A stretch of DNA of 64,000 nucleotides. Origin: Nocardia niwae NBRC 108934 = DSM 45340 (lineage in GTDB: Bacteria; Actinomycetota; Actinomycetes; Mycobacteriales; Mycobacteriaceae). Location: the NCBI RefSeq assembly GCF_001613465.1, contig NZ_BDCK01000002.1:124001-188000 (forward strand), read 5' to 3'. How positions within the stretch are numbered: the stretch's first letter is position 1; each line of letters starts with the position of its first letter. Made by a program: the position numbers and the translations under genes. Below are positions 49,771 through 58,514 of the stretch, piece by piece. The notes beneath the pieces are model-generated. The model saw only the letters and a program-made list of their open reading frames with translations. It was not told the origin of the DNA and did not search any database.

Positions 49771-51915
49771 GTGAGCGGGAGCAGTCGGACTCGAGCGGTG
49801 GTCGCGGCATACAGCGCGGCCGGAGCGCTGCTCGTCGCAGGGCCATTGCTCGCGCCGGGACATCTGCTCTTGCGGGACGCGGTGAGCACCCCGCGCAGTT
49901 ATCCGACCGATGCGGCGCTGGGTCTCGGCGACGCCGCGCCGCGGGCGGTGCCGCAGGACGCGCTGCTGGCCGCGCTGTCGCCGTTCGTCGACGGCGGGCT
50001 GGTGGTCAAAGCGATTCTGATCGTCGCGCTCTGGGCCGCGGCCTACGGAGCGGCGGCTCTCGCGCGCGAACTGCTCCGCGCGTCGCTGGCCCCGCAACTG
50101 GTCGCCGCGACGGTCGCGCTGTGGAACCCGTACGTGGCCGAGCGCTTGCTACAGGGACACTGGAGCCTGCTCGCCGGCTACGCCGCACTGCCCTGGACAG
50201 CGCTGATCGCCTACCGCCTCCGATCGACGGCCACCGCGAAGCGGCGTCAGCGGGTGCTGTCGAACACCCGGCCGGAGCCCCCGAACGACCTGACCGCACC
50301 GGCCGAACCACCTGTAGCCGAACACTTCACCCCACCCACCGACACGACGGAAATCCCAGGACGGGCCACCCCGGCCAAATCGATGCCGGGCACACCCGAT
50401 CACTCCAGCGCGTCTGCCCCGGCCGATACCGCCGAGTCCCACTGGCCCGCTGAACGAACCGCACCGGCCGAACGACCGCTAGGCGCATCCGGTCCGTCCG
50501 CTCCCCTCGGCCCCGCACCGTCCCACACGGCGGGCCCGGGTCGGTGGACTCGGCGCATCGCCGCGGCGGCACAGCGCGGGGACATTCGGACCGCATCGTC
50601 CTGGGCCGCGCTGGCCGGATCGCTCGCCGCCGCGGGGCTCACACCCACGGGAGCGCTGCTGGCGGGCGTGACCGCCTTCGCCCTGGTGCATCGACGTCAA
50701 CTCTCCGCGACGCTCGCGCTCTGGCTGGCCGCCTCCGCGCCCTGGCTCGCCGCGACCGCACTGTCCGGCGCCGGCGCCGAGCCGTCCGATCCCGCGGGCA
50801 TCGCGGCCTTCGCCGCGCGGGCCGAACCCGGTCTTGGCACGCTCGGCAGCCTGGCCGGTCTCGGCGGGATCTGGAACTCCGAGGCGGTACCGGACTCGCG
50901 CACCACGCCGCTGGCCGCACTCGGCACCCTGGCGCTGCTGGCGATCGTCGCGCTGGGTGTGCGGTCGGTGGCCACCGGCGGCGCCGACCCCGACAACCGC
51001 CACGTCCGCCGGGCATCGCTGCTGCTCGCGGCTGTCGCGATCCTGTTTCCGGCGCTCGGGGCGACGGCGTGGGGCATGCACGCACTGGAGTGGCTGGTCG
51101 CCCACGTGCCCGGTGCGGGTCTGCTGCGCGACACACAGAAGTACGCGGCCCTGGCCATGCCCGCCTACGCCCTGTGCGCGGCGGCGGGATGCGCGGTGAC
51201 GGCTCTGCGCCCGGCCCCCGCACACGCGAGCGCATCGGCGAACCGGCCCGCGCCCGCGCCCCGTGCCGTGACGACGACGGTCGCCGCGGTATTCGTCGCA
51301 GTTCTGGTCCTGCCGCTCTACGACCTCGCGTGGGGTGTCGGCGGTGCCGTTCGTCCGGTGCACTATCCCGCCGGTTGGCAACAGGTCGCCGACCGGATCG
51401 ATGGCCCGGGCGACATCGCGGTGCTCCCGGGCGGGATGTTCCGCAAGTTCCGTTACAGCGGCGCCGCACCGGTGCTCGACCCGGCTCCACGCATGCTCCC
51501 CAACGACGTCCTGCAGACCGGGGAGCTTCCCGTGCGCGGCCGTACGGTCTCCGGCGAAGGCAACCGCGCAAGAGCCGTGGAGACTCTCCTGCTGCACGGC
51601 GGCTCCCCCGCGGACCTGGCCCGCCACGGAGTGGGCTGGATCCTGGTCGAACGAACCACCCCCGGACCGCTCGGCGAATCGGCGTCCACCCTCGCTCGAC
51701 TCGAACGGGCCTACGACGACGCAGACCTCACGCTCTATCGCGTCCCGGGCGTCGTCGAACGTGGTGAACCGACGACCACGCAACGCTCCGTCGCCGCCAC
51801 GGCCCACCTGCTCTGGGGCGCGTTACTGGTCGCGGGCCCCTTGGCCGCCCTCGGCACGCGCGCCCGAGTCAGGGCGAAGGCACACTCTGCGCTGCGCGGA
51901 TCGCATCGCCGGTAG
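49771..51915 (+). CDS. GT-C-like multi-pass membrane protein with a Pro/Thr/Ser-rich insertion
   Basis: A 714-residue polytopic protein. LVAATVALWNPYVAERLLQGHWSLLAGYAALPW and GAGLLRDTQKYAALAMPAY resemble the corresponding AftD segments (RNVHKLEPL), pointing to a GT-C-like membrane glycosyltransferase. An unusual linker of about 107 residues (about 151-258) is rich in Pro, Thr, Ala and Glu and interrupts the fold in what should be a cytosolic loop. Position and strand match Rv0226c in M. tuberculosis, which is shorter (recalled as 576 residues). The donor and acceptor are unknown; a role in lipoglycan assembly is likely by context. Confidence 0.78.
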   Translation: MSGSSRTRAVVAAYSAAGALLVAGPLLAPGHLLLRDAVSTPRSYPTDAALGLGDAAPRAVPQDALLAALSPFVDGGLVVKAILIVALWAAAYGAAALARELLRASLAPQLVAATVALWNPYVAERLLQGHWSLLAGYAALPWTALIAYRLRSTATAKRRQRVLSNTRPEPPNDLTAPAEPPVAEHFTPPTDTTEIPGRATPAKSMPGTPDHSSASAPADTAESHWPAERTAPAERPLGASGPSAPLGPAPSHTAGPGRWTRRIAAAAQRGDIRTASSWAALAGSLAAAGLTPTGALLAGVTAFALVHRRQLSATLALWLAASAPWLAATALSGAGAEPSDPAGIAAFAARAEPGLGTLGSLAGLGGIWNSEAVPDSRTTPLAALGTLALLAIVALGVRSVATGGADPDNRHVRRASLLLAAVAILFPALGATAWGMHALEWLVAHVPGAGLLRDTQKYAALAMPAYALCAAAGCAVTALRPAPAHASASANRPAPAPRAVTTTVAAVFVAVLVLPLYDLAWGVGGAVRPVHYPAGWQQVADRIDGPGDIAVLPGGMFRKFRYSGAAPVLDPAPRMLPNDVLQTGELPVRGRTVSGEGNRARAVETLLLHGGSPADLARHGVGWILVERTTPGPLGESASTLARLERAYDDADLTLYRVPGVVERGEPTTTQRSVAATAHLLWGALLVAGPLAALGTRARVRAKAHSALRGSHRR

Positions 51916-52011
51916 CGCTCCGCCGACCCCCGCACCGCACGACGGCCGCCGCGTGACCGTCGGCGACAACAGCGCGAGCCACCACCACGAGCGAAACCGT
52001 CGCCCTGTGGT

Positions 52012-53184
52012 TCAGTCGGCGGTACGGGGCGCGAGCAGTCCGGTGACGTGCTCGCCGCGGGCAGCCGCGGCCAGCACTTCGTACACACCGTTCCCGGTCT
52101 GCTCCCACGAGAATTCGCGGGCGCGGGCGCGCGCCTTCTCCCCCATGACCGTGCGCGCGCCGGCATCGTCCAGCAGATCGCCTACGGCATCGGCCAATTG
52201 GGCTACGTCGTCGACCAGGATGCCGGTGGCGCCGTCGACGATGGAATCGGTGAGGCCGCGCGAACTCCGGTAGCCCACCGTCGGGACGCCGTGCTGAGCG
52301 GCCTCGATCACCGCCAGCCCCCATCCCTCTTTCCGGGAAGGCAGCACATGCACCCACGCGCGGGCCAAGAGTTCGTGCTTGCGGCGCTCGTCCACGTGTC
52401 CGTGGAAGGTGACGGCGTCGGCGATGCCGAGGTCACGGGCGTTGTCCCGCAGGTTGTCCGCCCACCACCCGTCGCCGATCACGTCGAGGCGAAGACCCGG
52501 TACGCGGTCGCGCAGCCGGGCCACGGCCGCGAGCGCGTCCTCGATCTGCTTGTGCGGCACCAATCGGGACAAGACCACGACAGTGGGTGCGGCAGAGCGG
52601 GTTTCCGCGGCGCCGGTGGGCGCGTCGGCTGGAACAGGTTCAGCGCCGTTGCGCACCACCGCGATTCGCGAGCGGTCCACACCCAGCGTGGCCAATTCCT
52701 CCGCCGACGGCAGCGAAACGGTGAGGTATTGATTGCGCCGGTGCACCCGGGGCGACAGCCGCGACTCGATCCACCAGCCGATGCGGCCGACCAACCGGCC
52801 CGCCACCGGCCACTGCTCCCGGTGGCCGTGGTGCACCAGCACCACCGATGGCGCCGCGGTGACGGCGGCGGCGAAGAACGGGATGCCGTTCTGGGTGTCG
52901 ATCACCGCGTCCGGCCGCACGCCGCGCAACGGGCCGAGACCGATCCTGCCCAGCAGCAGCGCGCCCAGCGCTCGCGGGTACACCGTGTAGCGTCCGCCCG
53001 CCCTGCTGATATCGATGCCGTCGACGCGCTCCCGCCGCGGCGCCCCGGGGTAGCCGGCGGTGCGCAGGGTGACCTTGACCCCGCGTGCCGCGAGCTGCGC
53101 GCCGACCTGTTCGAGGTACCGCTCGCTGCCGCCGCCCTGCGGGTGCCCGGTGTCACGCCAGCAGAGCAGGAGGACTTCGCGCAC
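52012..53184 (-). CDS. Glycosyltransferase family 4 protein
   Basis: A 390-residue GT-B enzyme. The N-terminal acceptor domain has GGGSERYLEQVGAQLAARG and VVLVHHGHREQWPV. The C-terminal donor domain has VVLSRLVPHKQIEDALAAV, VIGDGWW and PSRKEGWGLAVIEAAQHGVP, the EX7E nucleotide-sugar motif. GAGAAG precedes GTG 53184, and TAGGGT is present on the minus strand at 53240-53245. It is equivalent to Rv0225 by position. It probably adds a sugar (mannose is a reasonable guess) to an envelope glycolipid. Confidence 0.88.
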   Translation of the reverse strand: MREVLLLCWRDTGHPQGGGSERYLEQVGAQLAARGVKVTLRTAGYPGAPRRERVDGIDISRAGGRYTVYPRALGALLLGRIGLGPLRGVRPDAVIDTQNGIPFFAAAVTAAPSVVLVHHGHREQWPVAGRLVGRIGWWIESRLSPRVHRRNQYLTVSLPSAEELATLGVDRSRIAVVRNGAEPVPADAPTGAAETRSAAPTVVVLSRLVPHKQIEDALAAVARLRDRVPGLRLDVIGDGWWADNLRDNARDLGIADAVTFHGHVDERRKHELLARAWVHVLPSRKEGWGLAVIEAAQHGVPTVGYRSSRGLTDSIVDGATGILVDDVAQLADAVGDLLDDAGARTVMGEKARARAREFSWEQTGNGVYEVLAAAARGEHVTGLLAPRTAD

Positions 53185-53299
53185 GGTGGAGCTTCTCTCG
53201 GTCAGTAGGTCCCGGTGGGAACGCCGGATGTCGCGCTACACCCTAACCCGAGCACCCGCCCGAGATGCCGAGCATCGGGGTTGTGCGAAACTCGGCGCC

Positions 53300-54085
53300 G
53301 TGCTCGAAGCCGAAAAGACGCCGACCCGCGGCAGCTCGCCCCGGTTCGCCCGCCGGGCGACCCTGCGCCGGTCGCTGCGCCTGCTCGGCAGCTTCCGGTT
53401 CGAGCAGACCGACCCGGCGCTGTTCTACGGGGGTCTGGCCGCCGACAGCGCGGCGATGATCGGCGACTTCTACGCCGACCTCACCGGCCGGTCGCTGCGC
53501 GATGCGACGATTCTGGACGTGGGGGGCGGGCCGGGCTACTTCGCAGACGAGTTCGCCCGCACCGGCGCACGCTATATCCCGGTCGAGCCCGATCCCCGGG
53601 AGATGCACGCGGCGGGGCTCTCGGTGGCGGGCGCGGTTCGCGGGTCCGGGATGGCCCTGCCGTTCCGCGACGACGCGGTGGACATCTGTTTCTCGTCGAA
53701 CGTCGCCGAGCACGTCTCGAAGCCGTGGCTGATGGCCGACGAGATGGTGCGGGTGACCAGGCCGGGCGGGTTGGTCGTGCTCTCCTACACGGTGTGGCAC
53801 GGCCCGTTCGGCGGGCATGAGACCGGGCCGTGGCACTACCTGGGTGGCGAGTACGCCGCGCGCCGGTACCGGCGCAAGCACGGACACGAACCCAAGAACA
53901 GGTTCGGCACGTCGCTGTTCGCGGTGCGGGCCGCAGACGGATTGCGCTGGGCGGCAAGCGCTCCGGCGGAGGTGTACACGGTGTTTCCGCGCTACCACCC
54001 CCGCTGGGCATGGTGGTTGGTCAGGGTACCTATGGTGCGTGAGTTACTTGTGAGCAATCTGGTTGTGGTGGCAACCAAAAGTTAG
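53300..54085 (+). CDS. Class I SAM-dependent methyltransferase (Rv0224c-like)
   Basis: A 261-residue protein. RFARRATLRRSLRLLGSFRFEQTDPALFY, ILDVGGGPGYFADEFARTG, GSGMALPFRDDAVDICFSSNVAEHV, LSYTVWHGPFGGHETGPWHYLGG and FPRYHPRWAWW, in blocks, agree closely with M. tuberculosis Rv0224c (recalled). It lies beside the divergent GT4 gene and probably methylates a sugar or lipid of the envelope. GTG 53300 gives the expected length; the frame upstream is antisense to the GT gene. Confidence 0.9.
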   Translation: MLEAEKTPTRGSSPRFARRATLRRSLRLLGSFRFEQTDPALFYGGLAADSAAMIGDFYADLTGRSLRDATILDVGGGPGYFADEFARTGARYIPVEPDPREMHAAGLSVAGAVRGSGMALPFRDDAVDICFSSNVAEHVSKPWLMADEMVRVTRPGGLVVLSYTVWHGPFGGHETGPWHYLGGEYAARRYRRKHGHEPKNRFGTSLFAVRAADGLRWAASAPAEVYTVFPRYHPRWAWWLVRVPMVRELLVSNLVVVATKS

Positions 54086-54393
54086 CCGAAGTAAGGCTCC
54101 AGCCATCCTCGGCGCCAGTGCCGCTTCCCGCACGGGGCGTGCACGGGCTCGCTCCACGGCGATTCGCGCATAGCCAACCCGACGGTCTCGAGGGTGGTGA
54201 GGCCGACCAGATCGGCCAGCATCCCCACGGCGGCCACCGCCTCCGCGGCCTGCATAGCCGCCGTCGCCTGCTCGATCGTCAGGGTGCGGCCGGGTAGGAA
54301 GGAGACCACCCACCCGCCGCTGCCGACACACTTAGCCTGATGCTCGGTTTGATCACTGGTCATCAGCGACCGGCCGATCACTTGCACCGCCAT
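54082..54393 (-). CDS. Small protein of unknown function
   Basis: A 103-residue protein without a recognised domain. TSDQTEHQAKCVGSGGWVVSF and TLTIEQATAAMQAAEAVAAVGMLADLVGL precede a basic C-terminus ending CGKRHWRRGWLEPYFG. The sequence looks like a small accessory protein that I believe recurs in Nocardia genomes, but I cannot name it. GGGGAG is 8 nt before the ATG at 54393. Its 3' end overlaps the methyltransferase stop by 4 nt. Confidence 0.65.
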   Translation of the reverse strand: MAVQVIGRSLMTSDQTEHQAKCVGSGGWVVSFLPGRTLTIEQATAAMQAAEAVAAVGMLADLVGLTTLETVGLAMRESPWSEPVHAPCGKRHWRRGWLEPYFG

Positions 54394-54555
54394 GACTCGG
54401 ACTCCCCAGTTTGCGGTAACGGTTCGGTAATGGAGCGAGCTGATATGTCGCTACAGCATCCCCCTTCCAGCAACAGAACGCAATAGTGCGTTCTGCGAAA
54501 AGCGAACCGAGAGGTCGGGATTCACACTGGTCAGCGCACGGGCGGCGCGCAAAAC

Positions 54556-54569
54556 TGGAACAGGTTACA
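54556..54569. promoter_or_regulatory. KstR-like box 1 before aldehyde dehydrogenase
   Basis: TGGAACAGGTTACA fits the KstR consensus TnnAACnnGTTnnA at all fixed positions. Confidence 0.6.
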
Positions 54570-54588
54570 GACATAGGGCGGGCAAAAC

Positions 54589-54602
54589 TGTAACGTGTTC
54601 TC
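54589..54602. promoter_or_regulatory. KstR-like box 2 abutting the start codon; includes the -10 hexamer
   Basis: TGTAACGTGTTCTC fits TnnAACnnGTTnnA at every fixed position except the last. It includes the probable -10 TAACGT (54591-54596), 6 nt before the ATG at 54603. Confidence 0.55.
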
Positions 54603-56048
54603 ATGCATTACGACAGCTTGTTCATCGGCGGCCGCTGGACCGCGCCAGCCACCGCCGAGCGCATCCAGGTCATCTCGCCGGCCACGGTCGAACCGGTGGG
54701 CAGCGTCCCCGCGGTGAGCCGGGCCGACGTCGACGCCGCGGTCGCCGCGGCCAGGCACGCCTTCGACCACGGCCCGTGGCCCGCCACGCCGCCGAAGGAG
54801 CGCGCCGAAGTGCTCACCCGGGCGGCGCGGCTGATCGAACAGCGCTCCGCGGATCTGCTCGCCGCGCTGACCGCCGAAGTCGGCGCGCCGCAGATGATCG
54901 CCATGACGCTGAACCAGCTCCCCGCGGTCGCCGCGCTCGATGCCTACGCGGCCCTGGCGGAGTCCTTCCCCTGGTCGGAGACCCGGGTAGGCGGGTTCGG
55001 CACCACGCGAGTCACCCGCGAGCCGCGCGGTGTCGTCGCGGCCGTGACCGCGTGGAACGTCCCGCTGTTCCTCGCGGTCAACAAGCTCGCGCCCGCCCTG
55101 CTGGCCGGTTGCACGATCGTGCTCAAACCCGCCCCGCTGACGCCGCTCACGGCGAACCTGGTCGCCGACATCTTCACCGAGGCGGGCCTGCCCGAAGGCG
55201 TGCTCTCAGTGCTGCCCGCCGAGCCCGACGCGGCCGAGTACCTCGTCTCACACCCCGGCGTGGACAAGGTGACCTTCACCGGAAGCACCGCCGTCGGCCG
55301 GAAGATCGGCGCCATCGCCACCGGTCAGCTCAAGAGCGTCTCGCTCGAACTCGGCGGCAAGTCCGCCGCGATCCTGCTGCCCGACATGGACGTCGCGGCC
55401 GGTATCCCGGTGCTCGCGTTCTCCGGCCTGATGAACAGCGGGCAGGGTTGCGTCGCGCAGACCCGCATCCTCGCCCCGCGTAGCCGGTACGACGAGATCC
55501 TCGAGGCGCTCGTCGAACACGTGAAGACGATGAAGGTGGGCGACCCGAACGACCCGAGCGTGCAGCTCGGCCCCCTGATCTCCGAACGCCAGCGCGACCG
55601 GGTGGAGGGCTACATCGCCAAGGGCAAGGCCGAAGGCGCGCGTCTCGTGCTCGGCGGCGGCCGCCCGGAGGGGCTGGACCGCGGCTGGTTCGTCGAGCCG
55701 ACGATCTTCGCCGACGTGGACAACAAGTCGACCATCGCCCAGGAGGAGATCTTCGGGCCGGTGCTGTCGGTGATCCCGTACGAGACCGAGGACGAGGCCG
55801 TGGCCATCGCGAACGACTCCGTCTACGGTCTCGCGGGCTCGGTGTGGACGACCGACGTCGAGCACGGCGCCGAGATCGCAGCGCGGGTGCGCACCGGCAC
55901 CTACGCGATCAATTGGTATGCGTTCGATCCGAGTTCGCCGTTCGGCGGCTACAAGGCCTCCGGGCTCGGACGCGAGAACGGCCCGGAGGGTCTCGATTCG
56001 TTCTGCGAGCAGAAGTCGCTGCTCATGCCGCTCGGCTGGACCGGGTGA
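54603..56048 (+). CDS. NAD(P)-dependent aldehyde dehydrogenase
   Basis: A 481-residue ALDH. WNVPLFLAVNKLAPALLAGC is the cofactor-binding entry, FTGSTAVGRKI the Rossmann loop, LELGGKSAAILLPD holds the catalytic Glu, and NSGQGCVAQTR holds the catalytic Cys283. AQEEIFGPVLSVIPY and the C-terminal FGGYKASGLGRENG complete it. The substrate is unclear. It corresponds to Rv0223c, which I recall being in the KstR (cholesterol) regulon; the upstream KstR-like boxes agree. There is no ribosome site, and the -10 placement indicates a leaderless message. Confidence 0.92.
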   Translation: MHYDSLFIGGRWTAPATAERIQVISPATVEPVGSVPAVSRADVDAAVAAARHAFDHGPWPATPPKERAEVLTRAARLIEQRSADLLAALTAEVGAPQMIAMTLNQLPAVAALDAYAALAESFPWSETRVGGFGTTRVTREPRGVVAAVTAWNVPLFLAVNKLAPALLAGCTIVLKPAPLTPLTANLVADIFTEAGLPEGVLSVLPAEPDAAEYLVSHPGVDKVTFTGSTAVGRKIGAIATGQLKSVSLELGGKSAAILLPDMDVAAGIPVLAFSGLMNSGQGCVAQTRILAPRSRYDEILEALVEHVKTMKVGDPNDPSVQLGPLISERQRDRVEGYIAKGKAEGARLVLGGGRPEGLDRGWFVEPTIFADVDNKSTIAQEEIFGPVLSVIPYETEDEAVAIANDSVYGLAGSVWTTDVEHGAEIAARVRTGTYAINWYAFDPSSPFGGYKASGLGRENGPEGLDSFCEQKSLLMPLGWTG

Positions 56049-56252
56049 TCAGTCCGGTGGCATGACCACCCGCAGCAGCGGCGCACGGTTGCCGTATCGC
56101 CGGGGTGACGCGTCGACGATCTCGACGCGCCACCCCGGCGGCAGCACTGCCAGTAGCCGCCCCGCGGCCCGGCGCAGCGGGGTACTCGCGGCGGCGAACT
56201 CGAATTCGGCCACCGTGGGGGTAAGGGACGTCGCCGTCTCCAGATCGGCCAT
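56049..56252 (-). CDS. Small hypothetical protein
   Basis: A 67-residue protein: MADLETATSLTPTVAEFEF, then RRAAGRLLAVLPPGWRVEIVDAS and RAPLLRVVMPPD. No domain is recognised. GAGAGGTGG lies 7 nt before the ATG, and the stop abuts the aldehyde dehydrogenase stop, so the gene is convergent with it. An alternative GTG lies 18 nt upstream. Existence is likely but unproven. Confidence 0.5.
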   Translation of the reverse strand: MADLETATSLTPTVAEFEFAAASTPLRRAAGRLLAVLPPGWRVEIVDASPRRYGNRAPLLRVVMPPD

Positions 56253-56584
56253 GCTCCATCCACCTCTCACGTCGATCTCGCCGTGCGCCGCGGCATCGCG
56301 GGTCCGATGTCGGTAGGGAAGTCGTTCAGTCGATCAGTTAACCGTCAGTAATCCGACTGGGTGGTGCGGAAGGAAGAACACGCCAAGCATAAGTTACGAG
56401 TGCACGGAATCTCTCATCAAGATCATTACCCCGTTCCGCACCCGGCTAAACCCTTCGATCCATGGTAATTTCGCGGATTCGCGGCCGAAGCCGCAACAGC
56501 CGGGGCGCGACGCCGACCGCAGGCCACTGCCACGCTTCCCTGAACAGCCACTCGCGCAGCGGTATTCGCGATCGCGCCAGCGCA
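56253..56584. other. 332-bp intergenic region without a gene
   Basis: No frame with support is found between the small hypothetical gene and the GlxA-type gene. It likely holds the promoter of the small gene; no clear operator or hairpin stands out. Confidence 0.5.
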
Positions 56585-57535
56585 CTAGCCGCCCATCGAT
56601 CGGCGATACGCGGCGGGTGTGGCGCCCGTCGCCGCTCGCAGGTGCACGCGCAGCGCGGTGACGCTGCCGAATCCGGCCTCGGCCGCGACGATTTCCACTG
56701 GCAAACGCGTGGTTTCCAGAAGTTCCCGGGCGCGAGCGGTGCGCTGAGCGTCCAGCCACCGCCGCGGCGTGGTGCCCACTTCCGCCTTGAAGCGGCGGAT
56801 GAAGGTGCGCTCGCTCATCAGCGCGTGCGCGGCCAGCGCCGAAACATCCGTCGCGGCACTGGGTTCGGCGACCGCCCAGGCCAGCGTCGCGGCAAGGCCG
56901 CCGTCGGCGGCACGGGCGCCCGCCCCCTCCGGAATGTACTGCGCTTGGCCGCCCTCGCGGTGCGGGGCGGTGACGTTCCACCGGGCCAGCTCCGCCGCCG
57001 CGTGCGCGCCCAGTTCGCGGCGGACGATGTGCAGGCACAGATCGAGGCCCGCCGACAGTCCGGCCGAGGTCAGCACATCACCGTCGTCCACGTACAGCGC
57101 GGTGGGATCCAGCCGAACCGCCGGATACAGCTCGGCGAACTCGCCGCAGTAGGCCCAGTGCGTCGTCGCCCGCCGACCGTCCAAGAGCCCGGCCTCGGCC
57201 AGGACGAACGCGCCGACGCAGATGCTCACCATGGTCGCGCCGCGCGCAGCCGCGCGCCGCAACGCGGCCAGCGCCTGCGGCGGTGTCGGCAGCGTCGGAA
57301 TGGCGATCCCGGGCACGACGACCACATCCGCTTCCGCCAGCGCCTCCAGGCCGTGCTCCACCCGCAGTTCGAAGCCGTTGGGCGTCCAGACCGGCCCCGG
57401 CCGCAACCCACACGTTCGCATCTCGAACCCGGACGGCTCCCCGGTCTTCCCCGGCCCGTGCCGGAACGCCTGCACCGCGCAGGCCAGGTCGAAGGCCATC
57501 ACTCCATCCAGCGCGAGCGCCACCACTTGCTTCAT
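56585..57535 (-). CDS. GlxA-family regulator (DJ-1/PfpI-like domain plus AraC HTH)
   Basis: A 316-residue regulator. The N-terminal DJ-1/PfpI-like domain holds VVALALDGVMAFDLACAVQAF and MVSICVGAFVLAEAGLLDGRRATTHWAY, with Cys at the nucleophile-elbow position. The C-terminal double HTH of AraC type starts near WAVAEPSAATDVSALAAHALMSERTFIRRFKAEVGTTP, and the second unit ends ATGATPAAYRRSMGG. Such proteins sense small amino or aldehyde compounds and activate amino-acid-type catabolic genes. No target is obvious; the ribosome site at 57535 is weak. It is divergent from the HD-domain gene. Confidence 0.88.
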   Translation of the reverse strand: MKQVVALALDGVMAFDLACAVQAFRHGPGKTGEPSGFEMRTCGLRPGPVWTPNGFELRVEHGLEALAEADVVVVPGIAIPTLPTPPQALAALRRAAARGATMVSICVGAFVLAEAGLLDGRRATTHWAYCGEFAELYPAVRLDPTALYVDDGDVLTSAGLSAGLDLCLHIVRRELGAHAAAELARWNVTAPHREGGQAQYIPEGAGARAADGGLAATLAWAVAEPSAATDVSALAAHALMSERTFIRRFKAEVGTTPRRWLDAQRTARARELLETTRLPVEIVAAEAGFGSVTALRVHLRAATGATPAAYRRSMGG

Positions 57536-57649
57536 CACTCGCAGTTTGACACGAATCCACGCATAACTGTCATTTCCGCCACTCGTCCTGGATCCGGTCG
57601 CACACTTGACTCCAAGTGCACACCTAGTTCCGACCAGAAGGAGGGCATC

Positions 57650-58402
57650 GTGGCCGCACCGACGGGCTTCGACTGGGCATGGGCCACCCGCACCGGGGGC
57701 GCGTTGTCGAGGGAGCAACGCCGCAGATTGGCCGTCGCGACCGCGCGTACGTTGCCCGCCATGGCGCCCGATCGGATCCGGATCGCCCTTGGCCGGCGCG
57801 GCCGCGGGAAACTGGAGTTCGCCGGTCTGCGATTACCGGATTCCAAGCTCGCCGTCGCGGCGGAGACCGAAGCACGCGAGTCGTTGTCGCCGCACGTGTT
57901 GCACCATTCGTTGCGGACCTACTACTTCGGACGCGTCCTGGCCGACCTCGACGGCGCCGCCTATGACGACGAACTCGTGTACGTCTCTTGCCTGCTGCAC
58001 GACCTGCAACTCGAACGCCCCACGCCTGGAAGATGTTTCGCGGTTGTCGGCGGCGAACGAGCGGAAGCGATCGCACTGGGCGCGGGCGCACCGCCGCAGC
58101 GGGCGGAAGCGATCGGCGCGGCGATCGCCGCGCACATCACGCCCGGCGTCGCCGACGATCTCGGCGATCCCGGCGGCTTCGTCTCCGCGGGAGCGTCGGT
58201 GGACGTGCTCGGGACGCGGCTGGCGGAGCTGGACCGGGATTGGGTCGCCGAACTGCTGCGGCGGCACCCGAGGCAGGCATTCAAGCGGCACGTGATCGCG
58301 GCTTTCCGAGCGGAGGCGAAGGCGATGCCGGAGGGCCGAATCCATTGGCTCGACCGCGCGGGCTTTCTCGCCATGATCCGCCTGTCCCCGTTCGACGAAT
58401 AG
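57650..58402 (+). CDS. HD-domain protein
   Basis: A 250-residue protein of the HD phosphohydrolase-like type. HHSLRTYYFGRVLAD and CLLHDLQLE supply the His and the HD pair, with a further His-bearing region at AAIAAHITPGVADDLGD, typical of proteins related to cyanamide hydratase. The true metal-dependent reaction is unknown. GTG 57650 follows AAGGAGGGC, a strong ribosome site, which rules out a very long frame upstream. It is divergent from the GlxA-type regulator, which could control it. Confidence 0.85.
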   Translation: MAAPTGFDWAWATRTGGALSREQRRRLAVATARTLPAMAPDRIRIALGRRGRGKLEFAGLRLPDSKLAVAAETEARESLSPHVLHHSLRTYYFGRVLADLDGAAYDDELVYVSCLLHDLQLERPTPGRCFAVVGGERAEAIALGAGAPPQRAEAIGAAIAAHITPGVADDLGDPGGFVSAGASVDVLGTRLAELDRDWVAELLRRHPRQAFKRHVIAAFRAEAKAMPEGRIHWLDRAGFLAMIRLSPFDE

Positions 58403-58462
58403 CGCCGCCGCTCGGGCACATTCCCCGCATCGCGCGCAAAACGTTTGTCGCGCAGAACAAAA

Positions 58463-58493
58463 CGCCCGCACCATCTGCCAGATGGTGCGGGCG
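58463..58493 (-). terminator. Intrinsic terminator of pckA
   Basis: CGCCCGCACCATCTG and CAGATGGTGCGGGCG are perfect 15-bp arms around a single C (so the real loop is larger). On the minus strand the hairpin is followed by TTTTGTT, a U-tract suited to pckA. Confidence 0.9.
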
Positions 58494-58514
58494 AATGCTA
58501 CTTTGGGTGGAGTG

